Shown here: positions 10,869 through 20,549 of the stretch, one piece after another
Layout of the letters: each line of letters starts with the position of its first letter
Position numbering within the stretch: position 1 is the first letter of the stretch
Source of the DNA: Rhinopithecus roxellana
Taxonomy: Eukaryota > Chordata > Mammalia > Primates > Cercopithecidae
Reading direction: 5' to 3'
Length of the DNA stretch: 64,000 bases
Assembly: GCF_007565055.1 (NCBI RefSeq)
Contig: NC_044564.1
Span: 81,364,563 to 81,428,562, forward strand
Notes under the pieces: generated by a model
What the model saw: only the letters and a program-made list of their open reading frames with translations
The model's database searches: none
Told to the model about the DNA's origin: nothing
Translations under genes and position numbers: made by a program

Positions 10869-12430
10869 TTTCACACCTGGTTCCTCCCAAATATCATGTT
10901 CTCACATTTCAAAACCAATCATGCCTTCCCAACAGTCCCTTAAAGTCTTACCTCATTTCAGCATTAACTCAAAAGTCCACAGTTTAAAGTCTCATCTGAG
11001 ACAAGGTATGTCCCTTCTATCTATGAGTCTGTCTAATCAAAAGCCAGTTAGTTAGTCTGTAGATACAATAGAGGCACAGGCGTTGGGTAAATATACCCAT
11101 TCCAAATGGGAGAAATTGTCCAAAACGAAAGAGCTACAGGGCCCATGCAACTTCAAAATACAATAGGGCAGTTATTAATCCTTAAAGTTCCAAAATGATC
11201 TCCCTTCAAATCCATGTCTCACATCCAGGTCATGCTGATGCAAGAGGTTGGCTCCCACTGCCTTGGTCAGCTCTCCCCTATGGCTTCCCAGGGTATTTCT
11301 CTCCTTCCGGCTGCTTTCACGGGCTGCCATTGAGTGTTTGTGGCTTTTCCAGGTGCACGTTGCAAGCTGCTGGTGGATCTACCATTCTGGGGTCTGGAGG
11401 ATGGTGACCCTCTTCTCAGAGCTCCACTAGGCAGTGCCCCAGTGGGGACTGTGTGTAGGGTTCCAACCCCACATTTCCCTTCCATGCTGCCTGAGCAGAG
11501 GTTCTCCATGAGGGCTCTGCTCCTGCAGTATACTGCTACTTAGACATCCAGGCATTTCCATACATCTTTTAAAATCCAGGTGGAGGTTCCCAAACATCAA
11601 TTCTTGACTCCTGTGTTCCCACAGGCCCAACACCACATGGGGATTGCACCCTCTGAAGCAATTGCCTAAGCTATATGTTGGCCCCTTACAGTTGTGGCTG
11701 GAGCTGAAACAGCTGGGATTCAGGACACCATGTTCAGAAGCTCCATAGAGCAGGGGCCCCTGAGCCCAGCCCATGAAACCATTATTTCTTCCTAGGTCCT
11801 CAGTCCTGTGATAAGAGGGGCTGCCACAAAGGTCTCTGATATGCCCTGGAGACATTTTCACCATTGTCTTGGTGATTAACATTGGGCCCCTCATTAGTCA
11901 TGCAAATTTCTGCAGCAGGCTTGAATTTCTCCTCAGAGAATGAGTTTCACTTTTCTATTGTGTCATAAAGCTGCAAATTTTCCAAACTTTTATGCTCTGC
12001 TTCCTCTGGAACAGTTTGCCGCTTTGAAATTTCTTCCACCAGATACCCTAAATAATCTCTCTCAAGTTTAAAGTTTCACAGGGCAGCGGCAAAATGCTGC
12101 CAGTCTCTTTGTATAGCAAGAGTGACCTTTATTCCAGTTCCCAACAAGTTCCTCATCAACCGAATCCACCTCTGCCTGGACCTTGTTGTCCATATCACTA
12201 TTACCATTTTGGTCAAAGGCATTCAAGTGTCTAGGAAGTTTCAAGCTGTATCACATCTTCCTATCTTCTGAGCCCTATAAGTCTCTAGGAAGTTCCAAAC
12301 TTTCCCACCTTTTTCTATCTTCTGATCCTTCCAAACTGTTCCGACCTTTTCCTGTTCCCCATTTCCAAAGTCATTTGCACATTTTCAGATATCTTTACAG
12401 CAACACCTCACTTTACTGGTACCAATTTAC
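10869..12430 (-). mobile_element. THE1 internal region
   Basis: Joins the two LTRs. The complement directly inside the right LTR reads gtaaattggtaccagtaaag, the expected primer-binding-site region of THE1. No protease, reverse transcriptase or envelope motif is present, as usual for this family. The longest open stretch is the 155-codon minus-strand frame at 11427-11894. Confidence 0.88.
11427..11894 (-). pseudogene. residual open frame of THE1 internal region
   Basis: 155 codons from an ATG at 11892-11894. This is part of the long but decayed sense frame of THE1 internal sequence, which is thought to derive from a gag-like region. No zinc knuckle, protease or polymerase motif is visible. 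The residue composition is rich in S, G, L and H, without membrane segments. I regard it as a remnant, not a working gene. Confidence 0.5.
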
Positions 12431-12794
12431 TGTATTAGTCTGTTTTCACACTGCTAATAAAGACATACCCATGACTGGATAATTTATAAATAAAAATCAG
12501 TTTAACAGACTCACAGTAGACATGACTGGGGAGGCATCACAATCATGGCAGAAGGTGAGGAGGAGCAACGTCACTTCTTACACAGCGGCAGGCAAGAGAG
12601 AGAGAGCAGGTGCGGGGCAATTCCCCTTTATAAAACCATCAGATCTTGTGAGACTTATTCACTATCATGAGAACAGTGCAGGAAAGTCCTGCCTCCATGA
12701 TTCAGTTACCTCCCACCGGGTCCCTCCCATGACATATGGGAATTATGGGAGCTACAATTGGAGATTTGGGTGGGGACACAGCCAAACTATATAA
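12431..12794 (-). repeat. THE1 5' LTR (right copy)
   Basis: Upstream LTR in element orientation, carrying the promoter end. It differs from the left copy by scattered substitutions and a few small indels, for example atcacaatcatggcagaagg against ctcacaaccatggtagaagg. Confidence 0.9.
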
Positions 12795-13529
12795 ATGACC
12801 AAACAGCTTCAGTGTGTGGCCTGAAGGACGCTTTTATTTTCTATAGTTGCAGGGCTGAGAATGCTTAAAATCCAACAAAGAATCTCAGTATGTACCAGAT
12901 GAATTACAATGAATGTTGACTGTCTAGCTTCAAAGGTTATTTATTGTTAAAGTGAGGGCATTGTTAGAAAACAATAGGATCTTGTAAATTGAAATGTGAA
13001 CACATGGGAAAATCCTGTTAAGGCTGGGGACATTGAGACCCTAAATTCTCATGTCTTCTTTGCTAGTGGAAGAAGCTTCCCAACTCCCAGTAAAAGTAGC
13101 CTCCTTCTCCCCAGTAGTAGCAGCTTCTCTAACCCCTCTCTACTTGTAGCTGGAGGGATTAGCCCTGCATTGCATGGGGATACTGTATTGTCCTCCTAAG
13201 AGGCAACTGTAATGCAAGACAATGCTGATTATCCTCAGGAACCACCCACACTACCCCTCTTTGATTGTAAGCCTGTAACTAGGCTCAAGTTTCAGCAGGA
13301 TTCAAAAGTTAAAATACATAGTATGACCCATCAGGAGGTGCATACTCTACACTCCAGAAAAATAACTACATGAGTTTTCTGATATATACTGGCAGAAGTC
13401 CAGGGAACATGTGTAGGAATGGATATTAAGGGTATGAGATAATGGATAAGGGTATGGTATAAGGAATCAGCATCCAACACTTGGTCTTGTTTCTCTTATA
13501 ACCAGGATTTATGGGGCTAAGAATCAAGG

Positions 13530-14000
13530 GGTAGAAATAGGAGTGAGACCACTTACCATTCCCCCTAGTGACCCACTAGCCAATTTTTTCTTCCTGTTTG
13601 CACAATCTTATACTTTGCTGGCCTAGAGGTTTTACTTTCAAAGGCAGAAACACTTCCACCAGCAGTCGCAACAATGATTTCATTCAATTGGATGTTAAGA
13701 CTGCTGCCATGCCACTTTGAATTCCTCATGTTTCTGAATTAACAGGTGATTAAAGGCATTATTTCTGTGTTGACTGGAGTGATTGATTCTGATTGCCAAG
13801 GGGAAACTGAACAACCACTCTACCATAGAGGTAAGAAAGAGTATGTCTGGAATACATGTGACCACGGTCGGTTACCCTTCTTACCATGCCTTACGATTAA
13901 AGTCAATGGAAGACTATAACTCAATTCAGTCAGAGTTACTAATTGCTCAGACTCTTTACAAATAAAGATTTGGGTCACCCCACCAGGTAAAAAACTACTA
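13530..14000 (+). pseudogene. dUTPase-like remnant of ERVL pol
   Basis: ERV-L elements encode a dUTPase, which hydrolyses dUTP, in the 3' part of pol. Here a short frame reads LTGVIDSDCQG (13771-13803), matching the conserved dUTPase motif with its catalytic-site Asp (GVID.D..G). Upstream a PSDPLAN-like phrase and downstream a glycine-lysine rich stretch fit the same domain. The frame changes several times, so no enzyme can be made. The identification rests on motif wording only. Confidence 0.7.
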
Positions 14001-14148
14001 CCAGCTGAGGTATTTGCTGAAGGCCAAAGGAATATAGAATGGAGAGTAAAAGAAGCCAGTTGCAAATAGCAACTATGACCACATGGTCAGTAACAAAAAC
14101 AAAAAATCTAATTATCATGAATATTTCTCCTTATTTTGTTATTGACCT

Positions 14149-14205
14149 GTATATATATATATAATACACACACACACATATATTTATATATGTATATAGA
14201 ATATT
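14149..14205. repeat. TA/CA microsatellite
   Basis: A tatatatatata block, a (CA)6-7 block and a tatttatatatgtatata block, inside the ERVL remnant. Confidence 0.8.
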
Positions 14206-14492
14206 ATTTTCTTATTCCCTTATTATGTAACATAAGATGTATTGGCTTTCTATCATAGTATTTAAGTAGTATTGATTTTCCATCATAGTATTTACTTTCT
14301 GAGATATCAAGAACAGTAAACATCATTCAAGGACTGTACCTCCTCTTCTAGGGAACGGGTGAATTCACTTTTGTTGTATGCAGGATAGATGCAACATGTT
14401 AGGAGAAGTTATGGTCTTGTTATTGTCTTATCTGGTTATTTATTATGGTATAAGGTGATGCATATGGATGTCAGGTTGACAAAATCAGGTTT

Positions 14493-14960
14493 TATGATGG
14501 TTATTTTATGTGGCACCTTGACTGGATTACAAGGTATCAAAATATGTGTTTAAACATTATTTACAGTGAACCTGTGTGGGCAGTTCTGAATGAGATTAAC
14601 ATTTGAATTCTTAGAATGGGTAAAGTAGATTACCCTCCCCAATGTGGATGGGCCTCATTCCATTTGCTAAAGTCGTGAAAAGAACACAAAGCTGAGCAAA
14701 AGACTCTCTGCTTGATGGTCTTCAGCTGGAATATTGTTTTCCTCTTGCCTTCAGACTTGGACCAGAACTTAGACCCTTGTCTCTGCTGGTTCTCAGACCT
14801 TTGAACTGCAGATCTTGGGACTTCTCAGCCTCCATAATTTTTATAATTTTTCTCTTTACATACACACACACACACAGAGAGAGAGAGATTGAGAGAGAGA
14901 GAGAGTCATGCAGAACAAATATCCTCTTTGTTTTGCTTCTCTGGGAATATCTGACAAATA
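14493..14960 (+). mobile_element. MLT2-type ERVL 3' LTR
   Basis: Begins tgatggttattttatgtg and continues with ccttgactgga, gagattaacatttgaat, tgtggatgggcctcattcc, gggacttctcagcctccataat and, past a microsatellite, cctctttgttttgcttctc and a diverged ctgacaaata end. This is the order of the MLT2 LTR of ERV-L. It lies downstream of ERVL internal sequence in the same orientation, so it is the 3' LTR of that provirus. The usual TATATC-rich segment has become the CA/GA microsatellite at 14861-14908. Confidence 0.85.
14861..14908. repeat. (CA)n(GA)n microsatellite
   Basis: Ten or so CA dinucleotides followed by GA dinucleotides with one TTGA interruption. Likely polymorphic in length. Confidence 0.85.
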
Positions 14961-15274
14961 ACCCAAATGTCCAACTATTGAGGAATGGATAAACAAAATT
15001 TGTTATATACTACAATGAAATGCATTTGGTAATAAAAACCAATAAGAAAATAATACATGCTGCAATATAAACCTCAAAAATATTATGTTAAGCGAAAGAA
15101 GCCAGATTGAAAAAAAAATATGCATTGTATTTATGTAAAATATCCAAATTAGGTGAAATTATAGTGACAGAAACTAGATGAGGAGTTATTAGGGTGGGAA
15201 GGAAAGAATGCACAGCGGCTTCTGGTGGGCATGAGATTTCATTTTGGATTGATTAAAATGTTTTCTGATCACAT
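14961..15274 (+). repeat. L1M 3' end, first piece
   Basis: Shows late ORF2/3'UTR wording of an old L1: acccaaatgtccaactattg, gaatggataaacaaa, taagcgaaagaagccag, then a 3'UTR part with gatgaggagttattagggtgg. The element resumes at 16247 after the LTR insertion. Confidence 0.8.
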
Positions 15275-16242
15275 TGAAGCAGGATATTTCCCTGACTCCT
15301 TCTCAAGACTGGTGACGGGGTGCCCCGTTTACTTAACCCACTGCTTTCAACTCCTCATGGGAGGGAGCACGTGAGTGAACGAGGCGGGAACTGGAGTACT
15401 TGAGCAGTAGGACCAGCTGGCCACTTTGGGACCAGCAGGAGCGAATTCTACTCACTCGGACCTGCTGTGCTCCACCCCTCGCCCGAGGGAGTGCACAGGC
15501 GAGCGGGTGCAGGAGTCAGGGCAAGTACTTCTGGGTGCTGGCCGGAGTAAATTCTGTGCAGGACCTGTGGCAGCATCTGTGGGGATACCTGTAACTCCCG
15601 AAGCCCCAGTGGGCATGTTACAGTGCTCTTTTAGTTCTGCTGTCCACAGATGGCTCCAGTGTTAACAGCTCAGTGGGCCCTTTTGTATCTGCACTTGCTC
15701 CAAGCTCTTGTCTCGCATCCAGGAAAAATGAGGTCGCACGAACAAACTGAAGGATGGTAAATGCAGGGGATTTTATTGCCAGTGAAAGTGTCTCTCAGCA
15801 GGAAGAGGAGTGGAATAGAGGATGGGGGAGGTGTAGGTAATCTTCTCCTGAAGTCCCTCCATCTCTAGCCAGAATTCTTCTCTTAAGTTACACGGTCAAA
15901 CTGTCCCTCAGAGGTCAAACTGCTTCTCTTGGACATCCAGCCGTAGTTGTCCTGGCATCCAGCTGCTTTTTCTCTCCACGTTCAGAGGCTTCTTCTCTTC
16001 TCTCCTGCTCTGCCGTGCTGCTCCGCTTCTCTGCTGCTCTGCACGTGGAACCTGGGGATTTTATCGATACAGGATGGGGGTCAGGGCAGGCCAGGGTGGT
16101 TTTGGGAAAAGCAACATTTGCAGGAAAACGGGGATAATTTCTCACTTTGGGCCGTGGTCTCAGGCTTTTCAGCTTGAGGGTTGGGCTTTGCCAGGGACCT
16201 GCCCTTTTCTGCCCAGAATGTCTCTGCCTCCTGTCCCTATCA
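15275..16242 (-). mobile_element. solo LTR, class I ERV, family unresolved
   Basis: On the minus strand it begins TGATAGGGACAGGAGG (complement of 16242 down) and ends in TATCCTGCTTCA (complement of 15275-15286), 968 bp with TG...CA ends. Flanks acat (15271-15274) and atat (16243-16246) form a possible 4-bp target duplication with one difference. An alternative left end at 15288 gives a perfect atat duplication but lacks CA. The AATAAA complement lies near 15771-15777, followed by a U5 with cctcatttttcctgga-type wording shared by gammaretrovirus-like HERV LTRs. It interrupts an L1M. Confidence 0.75.
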
Positions 16243-16246
16243 ATAT

Positions 16247-16362
16247 TGAGCTGATGCTTTTACAATTCAATAAACACACTAAAAATCATTGAATTATACA
16301 TGTAAAATGGGCAAATTTTATGGTATGTAACTTGTATCTCAATAAGGCTCTTTAAAATTTTT
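16247..16362 (+). repeat. L1M 3' end, second piece
   Basis: Continues the L1M 3'UTR: ctaaaaatcattgaattata, aatgggcaaattttatggta and tgtatctcaataagg, ending in an A/T-rich tail. Together with 14961-15274 it makes one 3' end split by the LTR. Confidence 0.8.
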
Positions 16363-16374
16363 TAAGTGAGAGAA

Positions 16375-16735
16375 AAGTTAAGAATTCATTAGAAAGTTAG
16401 AAACAAGAAATTTTAAAGGAAGTTATACAGATCAAAGAAAAACGATACTAGAAGGAAATTTGGATTGGTATAGAAGAATGAACAAAACCCAGAAATGGTT
16501 ACCATGTGGGTAAACATAAAACATATTTTGCTCATTTAAAAATCTCCTTAAAATGTAATTTACTATTTATGGACAAACAATAAAAATGTATTAGGGATTT
16601 ATAATATATCAGCATGTAGAATAAATGCATACAAGTAATATCTTAAAAATGGAGGGGGAGACAGTGATGTTTGAAGTTTGATGTGAACTGGCACAGCATT
16701 ATTTGAAGGTGGATTGTATTCTAGAACCACACTTT
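16375..16735 (+). repeat. L1M5/HAL1-like fragment
   Basis: Phrases such as agaaggaaatttgg, cagaaatggttaccatgtgggtaaac and a later taatatcttaaaaatgg resemble the ORF1-to-3' region of old L1/HAL1 copies. Strong decay; medium-to-low certainty. Confidence 0.45.
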
Positions 16736-16792
16736 CCAGTAAAGAAGCCATTATATGCATGTGACTACTGAGCACCTGAAGTGTGATGAATG
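16736..16792 (-). repeat. DNA-transposon fossil, left piece (candidate)
   Basis: The wording tgtgactactgagcacctgaagtgtg, continued after the L1 at 17158-17235 by tgcaactcaggagctaaac and attttaatttactttactttaa, matches a common non-autonomous hAT/MER-type fossil known for gtggctattgagcacttgaaatgtg. I do not fix the family name or the strand. Confidence 0.45.
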
Positions 16793-17157
16793 ATACTATG
16801 TAGCTCTAAAAAAGAACAATATTATGTCTTCTGTAGCAACATGGATGGAGCTGGAGGCTATTATCCTTTGCAAACTAATACTGGAACAGAAAGACAAATA
16901 CTGCATGTTTTCACTTATAAATGGGAGCTAAATGATGAGAACTTACGAACACAAAGAAGGTAACAACAGACATTGGGGTCTACTTGAGGGCAGAGGTAGG
17001 AGGAGGGAGAGGAACAGAAAAAATAACTATTAGCTACTAGGCTTTATACCTGTTTGGTAAAATAATTTCTACAACAAACCCTTGTGACATGAGTTTATCT
17101 GTATAACAAACCTTCACATGTACCCTCAGACCTAAAATAAAAGTTAAAAAAAAAGAG
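16793..17157 (+). repeat. L1 3' end with target duplication
   Basis: Begins in the last part of ORF2 (atactatgtagctctaaaaaagaac), includes caacatggatggagctggaggc, ttttcacttataaatgggagc and a 3'UTR ending acctaaaataaaagtt plus poly(A). Flanks gtgtgatgaatg (16781-16792) and gtatgatgagtg (17158-17169) agree at 10 of 12 positions and are the target duplication. A 5'-truncated insertion of L1PB/L1MA age. Confidence 0.88.
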
Positions 17158-17235
17158 GTATGATGAGTGCAACTCAGGAGCTAAACTCTAATGTTATTTA
17201 ATTTTAATTTACTTTACTTTAAATGTATAAAATAA
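17158..17235 (-). repeat. DNA-transposon fossil, right piece (candidate)
   Basis: Continuation of the 16736-16792 element after the L1 insertion, matching the AT-rich arm of the fossil. Confidence 0.4.
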
Positions 17236-18604
17236 ATCAATGTAAAATAATTTCTATTAAACACAAATTTGTTGCATCATGAAAAATAATATTTAATTGG
17301 AGTGTGCATGTTGGGTATATTTATCATTTCTAGTATTATATATAAACATATCATCATTATAGTTCCAGTTAAAAGTTGATTATTTAAATTACTTTTATTT
17401 TATATGCACCAATGTATCATTGTAAAGACTTCATATAAATATTTGTGAAGACCAGCATAAGTTATAATAATATCATTGCAAATTATAATTACCTTTTAAA
17501 CTTACATAATTATTATATTATTTCTAATATGATCAAATTATTCTGTCAGCTTTAAAGATGTATGAACAAATTTTAAAATTTAGAAGAAAACCAGAATACT
17601 GGTGCAGGACCAAAAATGCAAATGCAAAATAAATTAGTGCAAATGAAAAGTTAAACCAGAAGAGATTGAAAGTAAGTATGTTAGGAATTTCTCTAGGAGA
17701 TTCCAAATGGAAAAATTATAAGGACTTTCTTTAGCTTGAGTTGATTTGGGTAAAGCAATAGAAAATGTACAATTAATATCTGCAGGAAAATTTTGCCTTC
17801 AAAACTTATAATTCACAAATAATTATCATCATTTTGCAACCCAAAAATTTGAATTTGTGGTGGAGTTATATTTTATTTTTGTTAAAGAAGAATATAAACT
17901 AGACATGAAAGAACTAAGTTTTTGTCTTGACAGCTATATTAGATCAAAAATATAAATAATTATTAGAATGTTAAAACAGGAAACTAATGTTTCCTTCATT
18001 ATTTCATTCTAATATATTACACTTATTGAAAATATTTGTGCTTGATTTCTGAAGCCGACTTATTAAATTGTCATGTATTCAGTTGTGAGATTTGTGAAGT
18101 CTATATGATAGATGCTATGCATCCTTAAGAGTTTATAGAACTTGCAGAAGAAATAGAAGATAATAAATATTAAATTTATAAACTTGTTTTCTTTGCCACT
18201 TATTTCTGGTTCAACACAGAGGAGTTTTCTAGAAAATTGTTTACTGTACTCTTAATTCCAATTGCAGATTTTCTTGAAACTACAGTCTATCAAATATTTA
18301 ATAATCAAAGACAAAACATGACAGTGTAATGTGTATTTTCTTGTAGATATCACACTGCATGTGAATTGAGTTCAATTTGAAGCTCAAAGAAAGGAAAAGC
18401 TTATTTTTACTCAAATAGACACAAAATGTATATTAAAAAGGAACATTTTCAAAATAGAAATCAATGATAATTTTACACATTTTCTAATGTGAATCAACAT
18501 GCAGATGACTTTAGTTGTGATTTACAGTGTTTTACACACATATATGGTGAATAAGCTATAAAAATCAAAAAACACTCTATGGGCAATTATAAATTTAGAG
18601 TTTC
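17236..18604. other. no recognisable feature
   Basis: Very AT-rich sequence without clear repeat wording or open frames over 60 codons. May hold very old decayed repeats that I cannot name. Confidence 0.5.
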
Positions 18605-19326
18605 ACGGTTTTTAAATTTTTACTTTTACTTATTTTTTAAAGTTTATGGATACGTAGTAGATGTATATATTTATGGGTTACATTAGATACTTTGACATAG
18701 GTATGTAAAAAGCAATAATCACACCATGGAAAATGGGCATCCATTTCCATAAGCATTTATCCCTTGTGTTACAAACAATACAATTATGCTCTTTTAGATA
18801 TTTTTAAATGCACAATTAAATTATTATTAACTATAATCACCTTGTTGTGTTATCAAATACTAGGTCTTATTCATTCTTTCTAACTATACTTTTTTTTTTT
18901 TAGATGGAGTCTCACTCTGGTGCCCAGGCAGAATGCAGTGACATGATCTCAGCTCATTGCAAGCTCTGCTGCCCAGGTTCAAGCCATTCTCCTGCCTCAG
19001 CCTGCTGAGCAGCAGGGATCACAGGCACCTGCCACCGTGCCCTGTTAGTAGAGATGGGGTTTCACCATCTTGGCCAGGCTGATCTTGAACTCCTGACCTC
19101 GTGATCCACCCACCTCAGCCTCCCAAAGTGCTGGGATTACAGGTGTGAGCCACCGCTCCTGGCCAACTATACATATTTTTGTACTCACTAACCATCTCCC
19201 CTCCCTTCACACTCCCCCATTATCCTTCCTAGCCTCTGGTAAGTATCCTTCTACTTTCCATCTTCATGAGTTTGATTTTTAACACCCACAAATAAGGGAG
19301 GACATGCAAAGTTTGTCTTTCTGTGT
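18605..19326 (-). repeat. L1 3'UTR (L1MA/MB type), split by Alu
   Basis: On the plus strand it shows the complement of an L1 3' end: tacgtagtagatgtatatat, gggttacattagatactttga, aatcacaccatggaaaatggg, cattatccttcctagcctctgg and acaaataagggaggacatgc. An AluY sits at 18890-19164. The L1 wording stops abruptly at 19326 at tttctgtgtctg, where Alu-like sequence takes over. Confidence 0.82.
18882..19172 (-). mobile_element. AluY-like SINE with internal deletion
   Basis: Antisense Alu from the T run at 18890 to ctggcc at about 19164, flanked by aactatac at 18882-18889 and 19165-19172 (8-bp target duplication). The segment that normally reads taatttttgtatttt between the two monomer parts is missing at about 19044 (ccctgttagtagagatgg), so the copy has a small internal deletion. 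Confidence 0.88.
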
Positions 19327-19380
19327 CTGCCTCAGCCTCCCAAATGCTGGGATTACAGGAGTGAGTCGTCACACCCAGCC
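19327..19380 (-). repeat. Alu 5' fragment
   Basis: cctcagcctcccaaatgctggg to cacacccagcc is the complement of the first ~55 bp of Alu. No tail or rest of the element follows, and it abuts L1 sequence directly. Confidence 0.8.
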
Positions 19381-20549
19381 TCAATTTAGTTATTAAAAAA
19401 TAATTACATATGTTTTTAAAAGTTGGTTAGTCTACATTTTAAACTGCATATTTTATGAATACCAAATATGCCAAATATCTCCAATTAAAATTAAACATTC
19501 AAATAGAGATGCACTATAAGCATGAAATCCACACCAGATATCAAAGTCTTAGTATGAAAATTTTATAGTGTCTTATTTACACAGATTGAAATAATTGAAA
19601 GTATATTGAAAGAATTTGAAAAGATAATATTTTGTATAAACTGGTTACATAATATATATCAATAAAATTAAATTCACCACTTTATTTTTATTATTTTTAA
19701 TGTGAATATCAGAAACTTAGAATTATCTATCAGGATCACACTACATTTCTCTCGAACATCACTTCCTTAGAACAACCTCTAAAAAGGTAAGACAAAGATT
19801 TAGAGTAAGTAAGGCAACAGTGGACATAAAATAAAGTCATTAAAATATTCAAATAATACAAGTTCAGGGAAAGAAGAAAAAAGGAGACAAATAGACTTTA
19901 TTGATTAAAAGCCTTCTATAAATGTATTTTAAGAGCCTGACATTTGGAGGATTTCTGTTTCTGGACAAAAAAAAAAAAAGAAAAATAAAGGAACACACCA
20001 AAATATACGCAACAATGTTTCAGAAGACTTTGAATTAGACATTAGACAATGAAGGACAATGATCCTTGAGAGATGGGAAACCAACAATTTCAGCACTCCT
20101 GTTGTCTCACCTGTCTATCAAGTTTCCATGACGAAACACAGGGATAGAGGACACAGGAGGCTATACAGGGTGAGAAGATGGATACTGGAGTTTAGAGAGA
20201 CCAAGGCAGTTAGAGTTTACAGATATAGTAAAAATTAGCAGAGAGCGGCACAGAGAGAGAATTTTACCAATCTTCCCAGTGTCTGTCTTGAGTATTCATC
20301 AGAGTACTTATTAGAACATATCTGTGAAGAAATTATTCATATCTTAGGAAAAAATAATGTAAAAGACACAAGTGTAGAGTACCAGGTACTTATAGAGGAC
20401 TGGAAGTGTGACTTTTCCTACCAGTCAAACTGGAACACCTCATTGCTCATGGAACATTGGATGATATACCCATAAGTTCTTGCATCATAAGTGCATAATA
20501 ATTAGTCCTACTTTAAACAAGATTTGGCATGACCTAACAAACTTTGAAA
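19381..20549. other. no recognisable feature
   Basis: AT-rich, with a poly(A) run at 19969-19979. No open frame or repeat that I can name. The part after 20400 may already belong to the old L1 that follows. Confidence 0.45.

Larger units (their letters stand above)
10506..12794 (-). mobile_element. complete THE1-type MaLR element
   Basis: Two LTRs of 363 and 364 bp in the same orientation flank an internal region of 1562 bp, giving a 2289-bp element close to the usual length for THE1. Both ends have the terminal TGTATTAGTCTGTT / CATATCA pattern on the plus strand (TGATATGG...AATACA on the minus strand). Flanks are acgac (10501-10505) and atgac (12795-12799), a 5-bp target duplication with one change. 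MaLR elements are non-autonomous retroelements mobilised by ERVL proteins. The two LTRs were identical at insertion and can be compared to date it. Confidence 0.93.
12820..14492 (+). pseudogene. ERVL internal remnant (gag/pol 3' part)
   Basis: The sequence follows the 3' internal region of ERV-L. From ~13000 it runs through the phrases ggaaaatcctgttaaggctgg, tggaagaagcttcccaact, cctgcattgcatggggatac, ggaggtgcatactc and gggaacatgtgtaggaatgg, and it ends in the run-up to the LTR (gtcaggttgacaaaatcagg). There is no env, as expected for ERVL. Many stops and frameshifts break it. The region left of ~12950 is less certain. It joins the MLT2 LTR at 14493 without a break, so this is the 3' half of one provirus. 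Confidence 0.8.

Noticed and set aside
11195..11543. Plus-strand open frames of 60-70 codons
   Set aside because: Antisense strand of THE1 internal sequence.
15400..15665. GC-richer open frames suggestive of an exon
   Set aside because: They lie within the class I LTR and have no splice sites or protein motif that I recognise.
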